Positions 12,998 to 22,138 of a stretch of DNA of 64,000 nt are shown here, piece after piece. The notes beneath the pieces were generated by a model. It ran no database searches and was not told the DNA's origin. It worked only from the letters and a program-made list of their open reading frames with translations. The position numbers and the translations under genes are program-made. Each line of letters starts with the position of its first letter. The first letter of the stretch is position 1. This DNA is from Phormidesmis priestleyi ULC007 (GTDB taxonomy: Bacteria; Cyanobacteriota; Cyanobacteriia; Leptolyngbyales; Leptolyngbyaceae), in contig NZ_MPPI01000010.1 of the NCBI RefSeq assembly GCF_001895925.1, positions 62,001 to 126,000 of the forward strand, read 5' to 3'.

Positions 12998-13023
12998 CCG
13001 TCATTTCTATCCCATCCAGTGTT

Positions 13024-13980
13024 ATGAAGACAGCCCAGACTCCCACTGACTCCGTTCGTGCTTACCTGCGTGAAATTGGTCGTGTTCCCCTTCTCTCCCA
13101 CGAGCAGGAGATTCTCTACGGCAAGCAGGTTCAGCGACTCTCGTTGATCAACCATATTAAAGAAGAGATGGCTCTCATGCTGGGTCGCGAACCAAACCTA
13201 TCGGAATGGTTACAGCAGATCGGGTTGTCTGAAGCCGAAATGCAGCAAACCGTTTCAGAGGGCGAAACTGCTAAACGTCGCATGGTAGAGGCAAATCTGC
13301 GGCTCGTCGTCTCTGTTGCCAAAAAATATACCAAGCGCAACGTAGACCTGATGGATCTGATCCAGGAAGGCACGATCGGCATGCAGCGCGGTGTTGAAAA
13401 GTTTGATCCCACTAAAGGCTATCGCTTTTCAACCTATGCCTACTGGTGGATTCGTCAGGCGATTACCCGCGCGATCGCCGAAAAAGGTCGCACCATTCGT
13501 CTTCCCATTCACATTACCGAAAAGCTCAACAAAATTAAGAAGGCCCAACGAGCGCTGACTCAAAAACTAGGACGGGCTGCTACGGCTGCGGAACTGGCGA
13601 TCGAACTCGAACTAACTCCTCGACAGGTTCGTGAATATCTAGAGCGGGCCCGCTCTCCGCTCTCTCTCGATTTGCGCGTTGGCGACAATCAAGACACCGA
13701 ACTGGGCGAACTTCTCGAAGACACCGGGCCGTCTCCAGAAGATTTTGCGGCCCAAACCGCACTCCGCAACGATCTTGAGACTCTGATGGCAGATCTAACC
13801 CCGCAGCAGCGAGAAGTGTTGGCGTTGCGTTTTGGTCTAGAAGACGGAAAAGCCCTGACTTTGGCGAAAATTGGCGACCAGCTTAACATCAGCCGTGAGC
13901 GAGTCCGTCAAATTGAACGCGAAGCACTCACCAAACTGCGGAAGCGCAAAGGCGATATGGGAGAGTATCTAGCAAGTTAG
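13024..13980 (+). CDS. RNA polymerase sigma factor, group 2 (RpoD-like)
   Basis: A 318-residue non-essential-type sigma-70 factor that directs RNA polymerase to alternative promoter sets. Region 1.2 ([16 protein letters not shown]) is at the N-terminus. Region 2 lies at about residues 85-155 and includes the -10 recognition helix ([14 protein letters not shown]). Region 3 is at about 165-235. The region 4 helix-turn-helix is at about 255-310 ([15 protein letters not shown]). There is no long region 1.1, which separates it from the primary SigA. It resembles cyanobacterial SigB/SigD/SigE-like proteins, but I cannot assign the letter. It has its own promoter-like sequence and precedes the DUF760 gene by 113 bases. 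Confidence 0.92.
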   Translation: MKTAQTPTDSVRAYLREIGRVPLLSHEQEILYGKQVQRLSLINHIKEEMALMLGREPNLSEWLQQIGLSEAEMQQTVSEGETAKRRMVEANLRLVVSVAKKYTKRNVDLMDLIQEGTIGMQRGVEKFDPTKGYRFSTYAYWWIRQAITRAIAEKGRTIRLPIHITEKLNKIKKAQRALTQKLGRAATAAELAIELELTPRQVREYLERARSPLSLDLRVGDNQDTELGELLEDTGPSPEDFAAQTALRNDLETLMADLTPQQREVLALRFGLEDGKALTLAKIGDQLNISRERVRQIEREALTKLRKRKGDMGEYLAS

Positions 13981-14093
13981 CCGTAGCATCCCCCCCTGTT
14001 TCGGTTCGGTTCCACCTACTTACATTGCCCGTTTCTATTGTTAAAGTAGGTTTAACAAAAGTTGATTCCGTCCTCTGACTGAGGTTGATAAAC

Positions 14094-14432
14094 GTGAACG
14101 ATACATCCAATCAAGTTCCAGAGTTCATCAAAAGCGGCGAGTCTGGGTTGCTGTGGCAATACGTCCAGTCTCTTAGCCCCGAAACGATCGCTCAACTCTC
14201 AAAGCCGTCTTCTGCCGATGTGTTTCAAGTCGTGGAACGCAACATCATTGGCTTACTGGGTGGTCTGCCTTCTGATAATTTCGATGTCACCATTACCACG
14301 AGCCGTGAGCATCTAGGTCGGCTCTTGGCATCCGCGATGATGAGCGGTTATTTTCTTCGCAATGCCGAACAGCGCATGACGTTTGAAAAAGCCTTTCAAG
14401 TCGCTGAGTCTAACGCGTCTGACGAGCAGTAA
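14094..14432 (+). CDS. DUF760 family protein
   Basis: A small soluble protein of 112 residues if started at the GTG at 14094, which follows a GAGG ribosome site (14081-14084) by nine bases. A TTG three codons upstream would overlap that site. The sequence LLWQYVQSLSPETIAQLSKP, then ERNIIGLLGGLPS and the ASAMMSGYFLRN helix, is characteristic of DUF760, a family shared by cyanobacteria and plastids. No biochemical function is firmly established that I can cite. It follows the sigma factor gene on the same strand. Confidence 0.85.
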   Translation: MNDTSNQVPEFIKSGESGLLWQYVQSLSPETIAQLSKPSSADVFQVVERNIIGLLGGLPSDNFDVTITTSREHLGRLLASAMMSGYFLRNAEQRMTFEKAFQVAESNASDEQ

Positions 14433-14470
14433 TTAGTTACGCCTACCCTGACTGCTAACGCCCCCATTTT

Positions 14471-15622
14471 GTGGTTCTTAATGTGAAATCTCATCAAATA
14501 GCGGTAGATCGCCCCGACGATCTGCCGTCTTTTGCTGTTTTGGAGTTACGGGCTGCTTTGCTCACCTGGTATTCTCAATCTGGACGCAATCTACCTTGGC
14601 GGCAAACGTGCGATCCCTACGCCATTTGGGTGTCTGAAATCATGCTTCAGCAGACTCAGGTGAAAACGGTAATCCCCTACTTCGATCGCTGGATGTTGCA
14701 ATTTCCTACCATAGAAGCGATCGCGGCGGCAGATTTACAATCCGTTCTCAAAGCCTGGGAAGGATTGGGGTACTACGCTCGTGCCCGAAATCTGCATCGA
14801 GCCGCCCAAGACATTGTGCAGCAGCATGACGGAATTTTTCCCACTGAGTTAGATGCGGTGCTGGCTCTACCTGGAATTGGACGCACTACCGCCGGGGGCA
14901 TTCTCAGTGCAGCCTTCAATCAGCCTTTAGCAATTCTGGATGGAAACGTTAAGCGAGTCTTGGCGCGGCTGATCGCGTTAGACGTTCCGATCGCTAAAGC
15001 TTTGCCGAGACTATGGAAGCTCTCCCAGGATTTAGTCGATCCGAAGCATGGGCGAGATTTTAATCAAGCTTTGATGGATTTGGGCGCGACGGTTTGTACG
15101 CCTCACAATCCCGCTTGTTTAGTTTGTCCCTGGCAAAGTCACTGTCAAGCTTACAATTTAGGAACTCAATCTCAGATTCCCATGTCAGAAACTCGTGCCC
15201 CTGTGCCTCACAAACAGATCGGTGTTGCTGTGATCTGGAACGATCGGGGGCAGATTTTGATCGATCGCCGTAAACCAGAGGGCTTGCTCGGCGGATTGTG
15301 GGAGTTTCCGGGCGGCAAAGTCGAAGCTGGGGAAACGATCGAGGCGTGCATTCAGCGCGAGATTCAAGAAGAGTTGGGCATTACGATCGCAGTCGGTGAG
15401 CGGTTAATCGTCGTCAATCATACCTACACTCACTTTCGAGTCACGCTCAACGTCCATCACTGCCGTTATTTGAGTGGAGACCCCCAGACGATCGCCTGTG
15501 ATGAGATTCGTTGGGTCACGTTGGCAGAGCTTGATCAGTTTCCCTTTCCTAAGGCAAATCTGCAAATTATCGCGGCTTTGCGCCAGGGTGAAGCGCAATC
15601 ATCCCGCGCTCCACTAAAATGA
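14471..15622 (+). CDS. mutY: A/G-specific adenine glycosylase with Nudix domain
   Basis: A 383-residue base-excision enzyme that removes adenine mispaired with 8-oxoguanine. The HhH-GPD domain shows the catalytic Glu in VSEIMLQQTQV (about residue 55) and the catalytic Asp in ILDGNVKR (about 157). The 4Fe-4S cluster cysteines (C-x6-C-x2-C-x5-C) lie near residues 210-226. The C-terminal domain contains a full Nudix box, GGKVEAGE...REIQEELGI, at about 280-303. Most MutY proteins keep only the fold here, so this one may also hydrolyse 8-oxo-dGTP. It starts with GTG and is followed closely by the glutaredoxin gene. Confidence 0.93.
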   Translation: MVLNVKSHQIAVDRPDDLPSFAVLELRAALLTWYSQSGRNLPWRQTCDPYAIWVSEIMLQQTQVKTVIPYFDRWMLQFPTIEAIAAADLQSVLKAWEGLGYYARARNLHRAAQDIVQQHDGIFPTELDAVLALPGIGRTTAGGILSAAFNQPLAILDGNVKRVLARLIALDVPIAKALPRLWKLSQDLVDPKHGRDFNQALMDLGATVCTPHNPACLVCPWQSHCQAYNLGTQSQIPMSETRAPVPHKQIGVAVIWNDRGQILIDRRKPEGLLGGLWEFPGGKVEAGETIEACIQREIQEELGITIAVGERLIVVNHTYTHFRVTLNVHHCRYLSGDPQTIACDEIRWVTLAELDQFPFPKANLQIIAALRQGEAQSSRAPLK

Positions 15623-15649
15623 AGAAATATTGCTAATGCTGAGAAATTT

Positions 15650-15913
15650 ATGGCTGCCAACGTTGAAATTTACATCTGGAGTACTTGTCCCTATTGCATT
15701 CGTGCCAAATCTTTGTTAGACCGCAAAGGCGTTGATTACACCGAATATAATCTCGACAGCGACGAACCCGGACGAGCAAAAATGTCTAAGCGGGCAAACG
15801 GCAACCGATCGGTGCCTCAAATTTTCATCAACGATCAATACATTGGCGGCTGTGACGATATTCACGCGCTCGATCGTCAGGGAAAACTAGACCCACTGCT
15901 GCAATCTAGCTAA
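15650..15913 (+). CDS. grxC: glutaredoxin 3 family
   Basis: An 87-residue dithiol glutaredoxin using glutathione to reduce disulfides. The active site CPYC is at residues 14-17 of the thioredoxin fold, followed by the conserved SVPQIFINDQYIGGCDD segment holding the cis-Pro and glutathione-binding residues. It lies 27 bases after mutY and 30 bases before gshB, so the three probably form an operon. Pairing a glutaredoxin with glutathione synthetase is a sensible functional coupling. Confidence 0.94.
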   Translation: MAANVEIYIWSTCPYCIRAKSLLDRKGVDYTEYNLDSDEPGRAKMSKRANGNRSVPQIFINDQYIGGCDDIHALDRQGKLDPLLQSS

Positions 15914-15943
15914 AAAGATTTAGATCCGCTCAAGGACACTACT

Positions 15944-16915
15944 GTGAAATTTGCATTTATCATCGATTCCATTCATCGGCTCGACCCCACTCACGACACT
16001 AGCGTGGCCCTGATGGAAGCCGCCCAAGAGCTAGGACACGAGGTTTGGGTCACTCAGGCAAGTCGGTTAAGCGTGATCGATGGCAAAGCGTGGGCAGTTC
16101 TAGAGCCAGTGCAGCTAACCCCGGTGAAGTTAGTAGAGGGTCGTTGGGAGGCAGTTGAGTCTTGGTTCTCGCTTGACGCTCCGATTTTGCGCCCCCTCGA
16201 AGACATGGATATCGTGTTCATGCGCCCTGATCCGCCTGTCGATACCGCTTATCTCTATGCGACTTACATTCTCGACTACATCGATCCGGCTAAAACACGG
16301 GTGCTGAACTCGACTAATGGCATTCGATCGGCAAACGAGAAAATGTACGCGCTACAATTCACCGAAGCGATCCCCGAAACGATCGTCAGCCAAGACAAAC
16401 AGGTGATTCGGCAGTTTTTAGAGAAAAAAGGAGCGGCGGTTCTCAAACCTTTGGGCGGCAAAGCGGGAGAAGGAATTCTGTTTTTAGAACCAAGCGATCG
16501 TAACTTCAACTCGCTGATTGAAATTAGTACGCTTCAAGGCAAACTGCCCGTAATGGTGCAAACCTATTTGCCAGAAGCCAAAGAAGGCGATAAGCGGATT
16601 ATTTTACTCAACGGAAGCCCGATCGGAGCCGTCAATCGCATTCCAACCGGGACTGACTTTCGGGGCAATATGGCTGTGGGTGGACGAGTCGCAACCGTGG
16701 ACATCACTGAACGCGAACACCAGATTTGCGCCCAACTTGCCCCCACCTTACAACGAGACGGACTCGTATTTGTCGGCATTGACGTGATTGGCGGCTATTT
16801 GACCGAGGTGAATGTCACTAGCCCAACTGGAATTCGCGAAGTCGATCGTCTGAGTAATGTCCGCATCGCTTACCAGGTGATTGAGTGGATTAAGCAGACC
16901 GATCAGAACCAATGA
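15944..16915 (+). CDS. gshB: glutathione synthetase
   Basis: A 323-residue ATP-grasp ligase that joins glycine to gamma-glutamylcysteine. The prokaryotic GshB N-terminal segment begins FAFIIDSIHRLDPTHDTS. The ATP-grasp glycine-rich loop is GGKAGEGI, and the active-site region near the C-terminus is DVIGGYLTEVNVTSPTG. The start is GTG, preceded by CAAGGA. Length fits the family. It forms a likely operon with the upstream glutaredoxin gene. Confidence 0.96.
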   Translation: MKFAFIIDSIHRLDPTHDTSVALMEAAQELGHEVWVTQASRLSVIDGKAWAVLEPVQLTPVKLVEGRWEAVESWFSLDAPILRPLEDMDIVFMRPDPPVDTAYLYATYILDYIDPAKTRVLNSTNGIRSANEKMYALQFTEAIPETIVSQDKQVIRQFLEKKGAAVLKPLGGKAGEGILFLEPSDRNFNSLIEISTLQGKLPVMVQTYLPEAKEGDKRIILLNGSPIGAVNRIPTGTDFRGNMAVGGRVATVDITEREHQICAQLAPTLQRDGLVFVGIDVIGGYLTEVNVTSPTGIREVDRLSNVRIAYQVIEWIKQTDQNQ

Positions 16916-16992
16916 TTTTTGAGTTGCTAAAGCTTATGACAAAATGCCTTACTTAAGATTAATTCAACGATGAGCTTTCCCAAAATCAGCCG

Positions 16993-19188
16993 ATGGTGCA
17001 GTCCAATAAACGGCAAAAGCATAGCTGGACAGGGTTAACTCAAGCAGTCTGGGAGACAGGTAGAGTCTGGATCACTACTTGCGGAGTAGCAGGCTGCGTG
17101 ATTGCGTTGCGCCTGACTGGGCTACTGCAACCCTGGGAGTTAGGCGCGTTAGATGAGTTTTTTCGGTTGCGCCCGCTAGAGCCAGTAGACGATCGCATTA
17201 TCATCGTTGGGCTGAGTGAATCAGACTTGCGGCGGGTCAACTGGCCGATCTCAGACACAACGCTGACGCAGCTTCTTCAAAAAATTCAGTCAGCCCAACC
17301 GCGAGCGATCGGACTTGACTTTTATCGAGATTTGCCGACTGGAGCAGGTCAGCCAGAGTTGCTCAAAACGTTTCGCGAAATTCCTCACCTGGTTGGGATC
17401 GAGCAACTCAAAGATCGCGAAAGCGATGGCGTAGCTCCTCCTCCTGTCTTAGCCGAACTGGGGCAAGTCGGCTTTAATAATGTCATTCTTGACTCCGATC
17501 AAAAAGTTCGGCGAACATTTCTCTATTGGCGAAAGCAGTCAGACGGCAAAACCCATCAGAGTTTCTCCTTAAAGCTGGCGCTGGTTTATCTTAAAGAAAT
17601 TGGCATTCAAGAACAAGCCGCCGCCGAAAATTCTCGATATCTGCGACTCGATCGAGCGGTGTTTCCCCAGTTTCAATCAAATGATGGTGTTTATGCTCAG
17701 GCAGACGATGGAGCCTATCAAATTCTGGCAAATTTTCGGGGCCCGGCGCATCACTTTCATACCGTTTCGGTAACAGACATTTTAGAAGGACGAGTCTCAG
17801 CAGAAAGATTGCGCGATCGCATTATCTTGATCGGCTCAACAGCAACCAGCCTCAAAGATTTTACCCCAACGCCCTACAGTAGTTCTTGGACAACCGCTTC
17901 AGAGTCAATGGCAGGGGTAGAGCTACAAGCCAACTTTATCAGCCAAATTATTAGCGCCACCCTAGACGGGCGAACCCTGCTCAAAGTTTGGGTTGAGCCT
18001 GGAGAATGGGTTTGGATCTGGGCTTGGGCATTGGTAGGAACTCACTTGAGTTGGCGATTACGATCGCCTCGACGCTCAATGATGGCGATTGGGGTTCTAG
18101 GGTTTGGGCTGACCATCGTTTGCTATCTGGCATTTTTAGGCGGTTGGGTGGTGCCGCTGGTGCCGCCGCTGGTTGCATTATCGGTGTCAGCGATCGTGGT
18201 TATCAGCAATATCGCCCACTCAGAAGAAGAACTCAAGCGATCGAAAGAATTTCTGCATCGCATCATTAATACGATTCCTGACCCGATTTTTGTGAAAGAC
18301 AAAAATCATCGTTGGATTGTCTTAAACGAAGCCTATTCAAGACTTTTAGGAAGACCGATCGAGGAGTTAGTGGGCAAATCTGATGATCAAGTGTTTTCTC
18401 AACACGAAGCAAATGTTTTTAAGCAGCAAGATGAACTCGTTTTTAAGTATCAAACCGAAGTCGAACACGAAGAAGAATTTACTAGCTCAAATGGAGTAAC
18501 GTATCAGATTGCAACTAAGCGATCGCTGCACAAAGATGCAGCCGGAAATCTATTTTTAGTTGGCGTTATTCGAGATATTACCCAACGCAAAACGATTGAA
18601 GAAGAGTTGCGGCGCACTGCGGCAGAGTTATTGCGATCGAATGCAGAGTTGCGCCTGTCTCAAGACCGTCTAAACCACCTGGCAAACCACGATGCTCTCA
18701 CCGGGTTGCCCAACCGCATCCTGCTTTATGAGCGGCTTATCGAATGTCTAGCGTGGGCAAACCTCAACACTCAAATGGTGGCATTAATGTTTCTAGATCT
18801 AGACGGGTTTAAGAAAATTAATGACACGCTTGGGCATGGAGTTGGAGATGTAGTTTTGCAAGCAGTGGCGAAACGGCTCAATGGCTCTTTAAGAACGAGT
18901 GACCTGGTAGCTCGGTTCGGCGGAGACGAGTTTGTGATTATTTTACCTGCGGTTCCAAACGTGCCGGATGTGGCACGAGTTGCTGAAAAGATTCTGACTA
19001 CACTTTCTCAAGCATTTGCCATTTCAAATCAAACAATTTTTGTGACTACGAGCATCGGAATTAGTATTTTCCCCTCCGATGGGGAAGAGGCTGATCTGCT
19101 AATTCAGCAAGCAGATGAGGCGATGTATCAGGCAAAAGAGTTAGGCAAAAATCAATACAGATTTGCGTCAACAGTTAGCGAATTATGA
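16993..19188 (+). CDS. CHASE2-PAS diguanylate cyclase (GGDEF)
   Basis: A 731-residue membrane sensor likely to make cyclic di-GMP. A first membrane segment (about residues 28-48) precedes an extracytoplasmic CHASE2 domain (about 65-320). Three more hydrophobic segments follow (about 335-405). A PAS domain starts near 420 (INTIPDPIFVKDKNHRW), then a short helix linker leads into a GGDEF domain (about 560-725). The active loop RFGGDEF is intact and the metal-binding segment LDLDGFKKIND is present. No EAL domain is seen. It appears monocistronic. The stimulus is unknown. Confidence 0.92.
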   Translation: MVQSNKRQKHSWTGLTQAVWETGRVWITTCGVAGCVIALRLTGLLQPWELGALDEFFRLRPLEPVDDRIIIVGLSESDLRRVNWPISDTTLTQLLQKIQSAQPRAIGLDFYRDLPTGAGQPELLKTFREIPHLVGIEQLKDRESDGVAPPPVLAELGQVGFNNVILDSDQKVRRTFLYWRKQSDGKTHQSFSLKLALVYLKEIGIQEQAAAENSRYLRLDRAVFPQFQSNDGVYAQADDGAYQILANFRGPAHHFHTVSVTDILEGRVSAERLRDRIILIGSTATSLKDFTPTPYSSSWTTASESMAGVELQANFISQIISATLDGRTLLKVWVEPGEWVWIWAWALVGTHLSWRLRSPRRSMMAIGVLGFGLTIVCYLAFLGGWVVPLVPPLVALSVSAIVVISNIAHSEEELKRSKEFLHRIINTIPDPIFVKDKNHRWIVLNEAYSRLLGRPIEELVGKSDDQVFSQHEANVFKQQDELVFKYQTEVEHEEEFTSSNGVTYQIATKRSLHKDAAGNLFLVGVIRDITQRKTIEEELRRTAAELLRSNAELRLSQDRLNHLANHDALTGLPNRILLYERLIECLAWANLNTQMVALMFLDLDGFKKINDTLGHGVGDVVLQAVAKRLNGSLRTSDLVARFGGDEFVIILPAVPNVPDVARVAEKILTTLSQAFAISNQTIFVTTSIGISIFPSDGEEADLLIQQADEAMYQAKELGKNQYRFASTVSEL

Positions 19189-19207
19189 CTGTTGACGCAA
19201 ATTATTC

Positions 19208-20053
19208 TTAAGCCGCCGTCCGAGTTAGCAGCACTGGGCAATTGGCATAAACCCGCACATAGTCAGAGAGAGATGTGCCTAACAAGCGATCGAGATCAGG
19301 CAAACCCTTCGCGATCGAGGGGCGACGATCGGGCGAACCGAGCATCAGCAAATCTGCTTTGTTATCTTCTGCAAGGCAACAGAGCACCTCTCCAGCTTTT
19401 CCTGAAGCCAAAATAGAGCGATAGGCAACGCCTGCTTTTTTCGCCTCAGAAGCCGCTGCCGCTAAACTCGGCTCTTTTTCTGCGTCGGCTCCTGTTTTTT
19501 CACCTTTCCTGGTGTCAGCGTCAGCGTGTACCAGGAGCAACTGTCCTCCCTTAATGTCGCGAATCAGTGATAACGCCAGCTTTAGAGATTGCTTAGAGGC
19601 AGCAGAACTGTCGATCGCCACCATAATCCGATTAATCTTGCGGACATAAATTTCATCTTTGACCAGCAGCATCGGACTCGATGACAACTGAAAAACATAC
19701 TGACTGACAGAGTTTTCTAAAATCGAGACTAGCCGCTTTAAGCCACGAGACCCCATGATAATCAGGTCAGTGTTGAGTTCTTCGGCAACCTTGCAAACGA
19801 CATCTTTGGGTTCTCCCTGACGCAAGACGGCAGCCACGTGATCAGAGTCTAAATTGAGAGACTGAATTGCCTTTGCCAGCACTCTGCCGCCCTCTTCCCA
19901 CTTTTCAGCCATTACATCCGCAGAAACCTGAGCCGGAACCACATGCAGCACAGTCACAAACGCCCGTTGAATTGCCGGAATCTCCAGCAGCGCTTTCAGC
20001 ATCGCTTCAGCTTGTCCAGTTCCAGAGTCAGCCAGTAAAATTTTTTCTATCAT
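19208..20053 (-). CDS. tandem universal stress protein (two UspA domains)
   Basis: A 281-residue cytoplasmic protein made of two UspA folds (about residues 1-135 and 137-281). The first domain has the motif start GSRGLKRL but carries Asn where the usual final Gly of G-x2-G-x9-G(S/T) stands. In the second, after LGSPD, the motif is interrupted. ATP binding may therefore be altered. A good GAGG ribosome site lies seven bases before the ATG. It converges on the GGDEF gene with only 19 bases between the stops. Its role is probably stress resilience; a specific function is not inferable. Confidence 0.88.
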   Translation of the reverse strand: MIEKILLADSGTGQAEAMLKALLEIPAIQRAFVTVLHVVPAQVSADVMAEKWEEGGRVLAKAIQSLNLDSDHVAAVLRQGEPKDVVCKVAEELNTDLIIMGSRGLKRLVSILENSVSQYVFQLSSSPMLLVKDEIYVRKINRIMVAIDSSAASKQSLKLALSLIRDIKGGQLLLVHADADTRKGEKTGADAEKEPSLAAAASEAKKAGVAYRSILASGKAGEVLCCLAEDNKADLLMLGSPDRRPSIAKGLPDLDRLLGTSLSDYVRVYANCPVLLTRTAA

Positions 20054-20200
20054 AAGGTTGCCTCATTAGTTAATCGCCTCTGATCGTATTTAAGATCGCG
20101 GGCTTGACCCATTTTGCAAAATGTTGCAATGGTTCACAATTGGCGGCTAAATGGCAACGGGCGTAAAATACGATCGGTGATTTTTACAAGGGTGGATGAC

Positions 20201-20671
20201 GTGTCACAACCGCAACTATCGACCACTAACATTATTCAGCCTGAACTGCAAGTCGCTTCGATCGATTGGTTCGACTATCCGGTGAGAGCCTTTCCACACC
20301 ACACTGATTATGCAGGGATGGTGTGGCACGGCACGTTTTTAACCTGGCTAGAAGAGGCGCGGGTTGAATGTCTGCGATCGATGGGCGTTGACTTTGCCGA
20401 ACTGGTGGCCCTGGGCTGTAATTTGCCCGTTGTAGAGTTATCGATTCGCTATCATCAGCCAATTCAGATGGGGATGGATGCGATCGTCAAAACTCGCATC
20501 GCTGACATGGAGGGTGTTCGCATCAACTGCGACTCTCAAATTCAGTCTTTAGAGGGCGACGTTCTTTTTGCAACGGCACGAGTGACGCTGGTTGCGGTTG
20601 ACCTGGCAAAAGGCAAAATTATGCGCCAATTGCCGTCGGCGGTGAAAGATGCGCTGATGAAAAATTTTTGA
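20201..20671 (+). CDS. acyl-CoA thioesterase, 4HBT hotdog family
   Basis: A 156-residue hotdog-fold thioesterase starting at the GTG at 20201, which follows an AGGGTGG sequence. A longer frame back to 20114 adds residues unlike the family. The motif HTDYAGMVWHGTFLTWLEEARVE contains the catalytic Asp and helix of 4-hydroxybenzoyl-CoA thioesterase-like enzymes. It could hydrolyse an acyl- or aryl-CoA, but the substrate is not evident. It does not closely resemble the DHNA-CoA thioesterase of phylloquinone synthesis as I recall that protein. It is transcribed divergently from the UspA gene. Confidence 0.85.
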   Translation: MSQPQLSTTNIIQPELQVASIDWFDYPVRAFPHHTDYAGMVWHGTFLTWLEEARVECLRSMGVDFAELVALGCNLPVVELSIRYHQPIQMGMDAIVKTRIADMEGVRINCDSQIQSLEGDVLFATARVTLVAVDLAKGKIMRQLPSAVKDALMKNF

Positions 20672-20689
20672 GAACGATCGATCGCGAGA

Positions 20690-20762
20690 GGACACGGTGT
20701 GCCATGTCCCTACCCGTGCCCATTGCCCTTGCAAATAACTGATATTATTTAATCTGTGATCT
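20690..20762. repeat. dispersed repeat, copy A
   Basis: An imperfect copy of a short element with core AACTGATATTATTTAATCTG (20737-20756). It is preceded by a GGACA...TGTCC hairpin and the segment TGCCCATTGCCCTTGCAA. Copy B lies at 21978-22044 in the same orientation and a shorter copy C at 37707-37740 in the opposite orientation. It sits just downstream of the cysteine desulfurase gene. Confidence 0.6.
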
Positions 20763-20770
20763 TGATCTCA

Positions 20771-21937
20771 TCAGACCCTTAACAGAACAGGCTGCGGCGT
20801 GAGTCGAGCCAAAACCTGCTTGAGAACCATTGCAGTCCAATCAATATCGGCTAGGGTGGTGTCGCGTCCTAAAGTGAGGCGAATTCCTGATTTGGCTAGA
20901 CGATCGCTATAGCCCATCGCAACCAAAATCGGACTTGGTACTAGCTTGCCGCTATGACAGGCAGATCCCGCACTGATGCCGATTCCTGCCAGGTTCATTT
21001 GCCGCACTAACGTCTTGCCATTCAGGGTTTCTCCATCAGCATTGTGTAGAGAAAAGCTGAGGTGATGAGGGAGACGATTCCAACGATCGCCCGTCGGCAC
21101 CAAGCCCGGTGCATCGGCAAGCAGATCAAACAGCCGCTCTCGGAGTTGTAATAAGCGAGGCGCTTCGATCGCCATTTCTTGAACTGCCAACTCAGCCGCC
21201 ATGCCAAACCCAGCGATCGCGGGCATCGCCTGAGTGCCCGATCGCAGCTTTGATTCTTGCCCACCTCCGCTCAAAAGCGGCACTAATTCAACCCCTGGAC
21301 GGACATAGAGCGCTCCTGCTCCCTGCGGCCCATAGAGTTTGTGGCTAGAGAGAGACAGCAGATCGATTGGGAGTTGCTGCACGTTGAGCGATAGCCGCCC
21401 TGCCACTTGCACTGCATCGGTATGAAATAAAGCGCCCTGATCACGAACCATCTGGCTCAGTTGGGCGATCGGCTGAATTGTTCCCACCTCACTTTGCCCG
21501 TAAATGATCGACACCAGCACAGTGTTAGGGCGCAAAGCTGCCTGAAGCGCGATCGGGTTGACTCGTCCCGATGAGTCTACGTTGAGCCGCGTCACTTGCC
21601 AGCCCCACTGTTCTAGAAGCTGCACAGGCTCGGTGATCGCTGAATGTTCGACGCTGGAAATAATCATGTGCTGCGGCGTAGTGTAGTTTCGTGCCACGCC
21701 CATCACTGCCAAATTGTTTGATTCGGTACCTCCAGAGGTAAACACGATCGTTTCTGGCGGAGCATTGAGCAACCGTGCTACCTGAACTCTTGCCCGTTCT
21801 AGCAATGTGGCTGCCTGTTGCCCCCAAGCATGAAGACTCGAAGGATTTCCCCACTGTTCGGCTAAAACTTTTTGCATCAGCGCGATCGCCTCTGGGCGAG
21901 TGGGGGTGGTGGCGCTGTAATCCAAATAGATTTGCAT
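20771..21937 (-). CDS. cysteine desulfurase (NifS/IscS family)
   Basis: A 388-residue PLP enzyme that takes sulfur from cysteine for iron-sulfur clusters or thio-cofactors. The N-terminus IYLDYSATTPTRPEA is typical. The PLP Lys lies in SLSSHKLYGPQGAGAL (near residue 200), and the active-site Cys lies in GISAGSACHSG (near 325). Length matches IscS-like group I proteins. No scaffold or other fes genes are adjacent, so it is probably a stand-alone housekeeping or accessory desulfurase. Copies of a short repeat flank both sides of the gene. Confidence 0.92.
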   Translation of the reverse strand: MQIYLDYSATTPTRPEAIALMQKVLAEQWGNPSSLHAWGQQAATLLERARVQVARLLNAPPETIVFTSGGTESNNLAVMGVARNYTTPQHMIISSVEHSAITEPVQLLEQWGWQVTRLNVDSSGRVNPIALQAALRPNTVLVSIIYGQSEVGTIQPIAQLSQMVRDQGALFHTDAVQVAGRLSLNVQQLPIDLLSLSSHKLYGPQGAGALYVRPGVELVPLLSGGGQESKLRSGTQAMPAIAGFGMAAELAVQEMAIEAPRLLQLRERLFDLLADAPGLVPTGDRWNRLPHHLSFSLHNADGETLNGKTLVRQMNLAGIGISAGSACHSGKLVPSPILVAMGYSDRLAKSGIRLTLGRDTTLADIDWTAMVLKQVLARLTPQPVLLRV

Positions 21938-21977
21938 AAGTCAATAAGCAGCAGAACAGGTGAGCAGAGATCTCGAT

Positions 21978-22044
21978 ATGTAAGGGCATGGCACGGCAGT
22001 GCCCATCGTCCTTGCAAGTAACCGATATTTTTAATCCACGATCA
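21978..22044. repeat. dispersed repeat, copy B
   Basis: The segment TGCCCATCGTCCTTGCAAGT (from 21999) and then AACCGATATTTTTAATCCAC aligns base for base, with a few substitutions and one indel, to copy A near 20717-20762. It also carries a GGGCA...TGCCC hairpin on its left side. It lies just upstream of the cysteine desulfurase gene. Confidence 0.6.
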
Positions 22045-22138
22045 TTAATAGAATCACAGACTGATCGAAGAACCGTATTTCTCTTTGGGTACGCTACGAA
22101 TAGGTTTTTTTGCTTCAGATCTCTCAATTTAGCCTATC

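Larger units (their letters stand above)
12321..13023. other. gene-poor region between carB and sigma factor
   Basis: About 700 bases with no gene I can support. It contains a 17-bp perfect hairpin near its left end (12342-12380), an A/T-rich middle, and a good -10/-35 pair just before the sigma gene. An 86-codon reading frame on the minus strand (12571-12831) has no recognisable family or convincing start. Confidence 0.6.
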
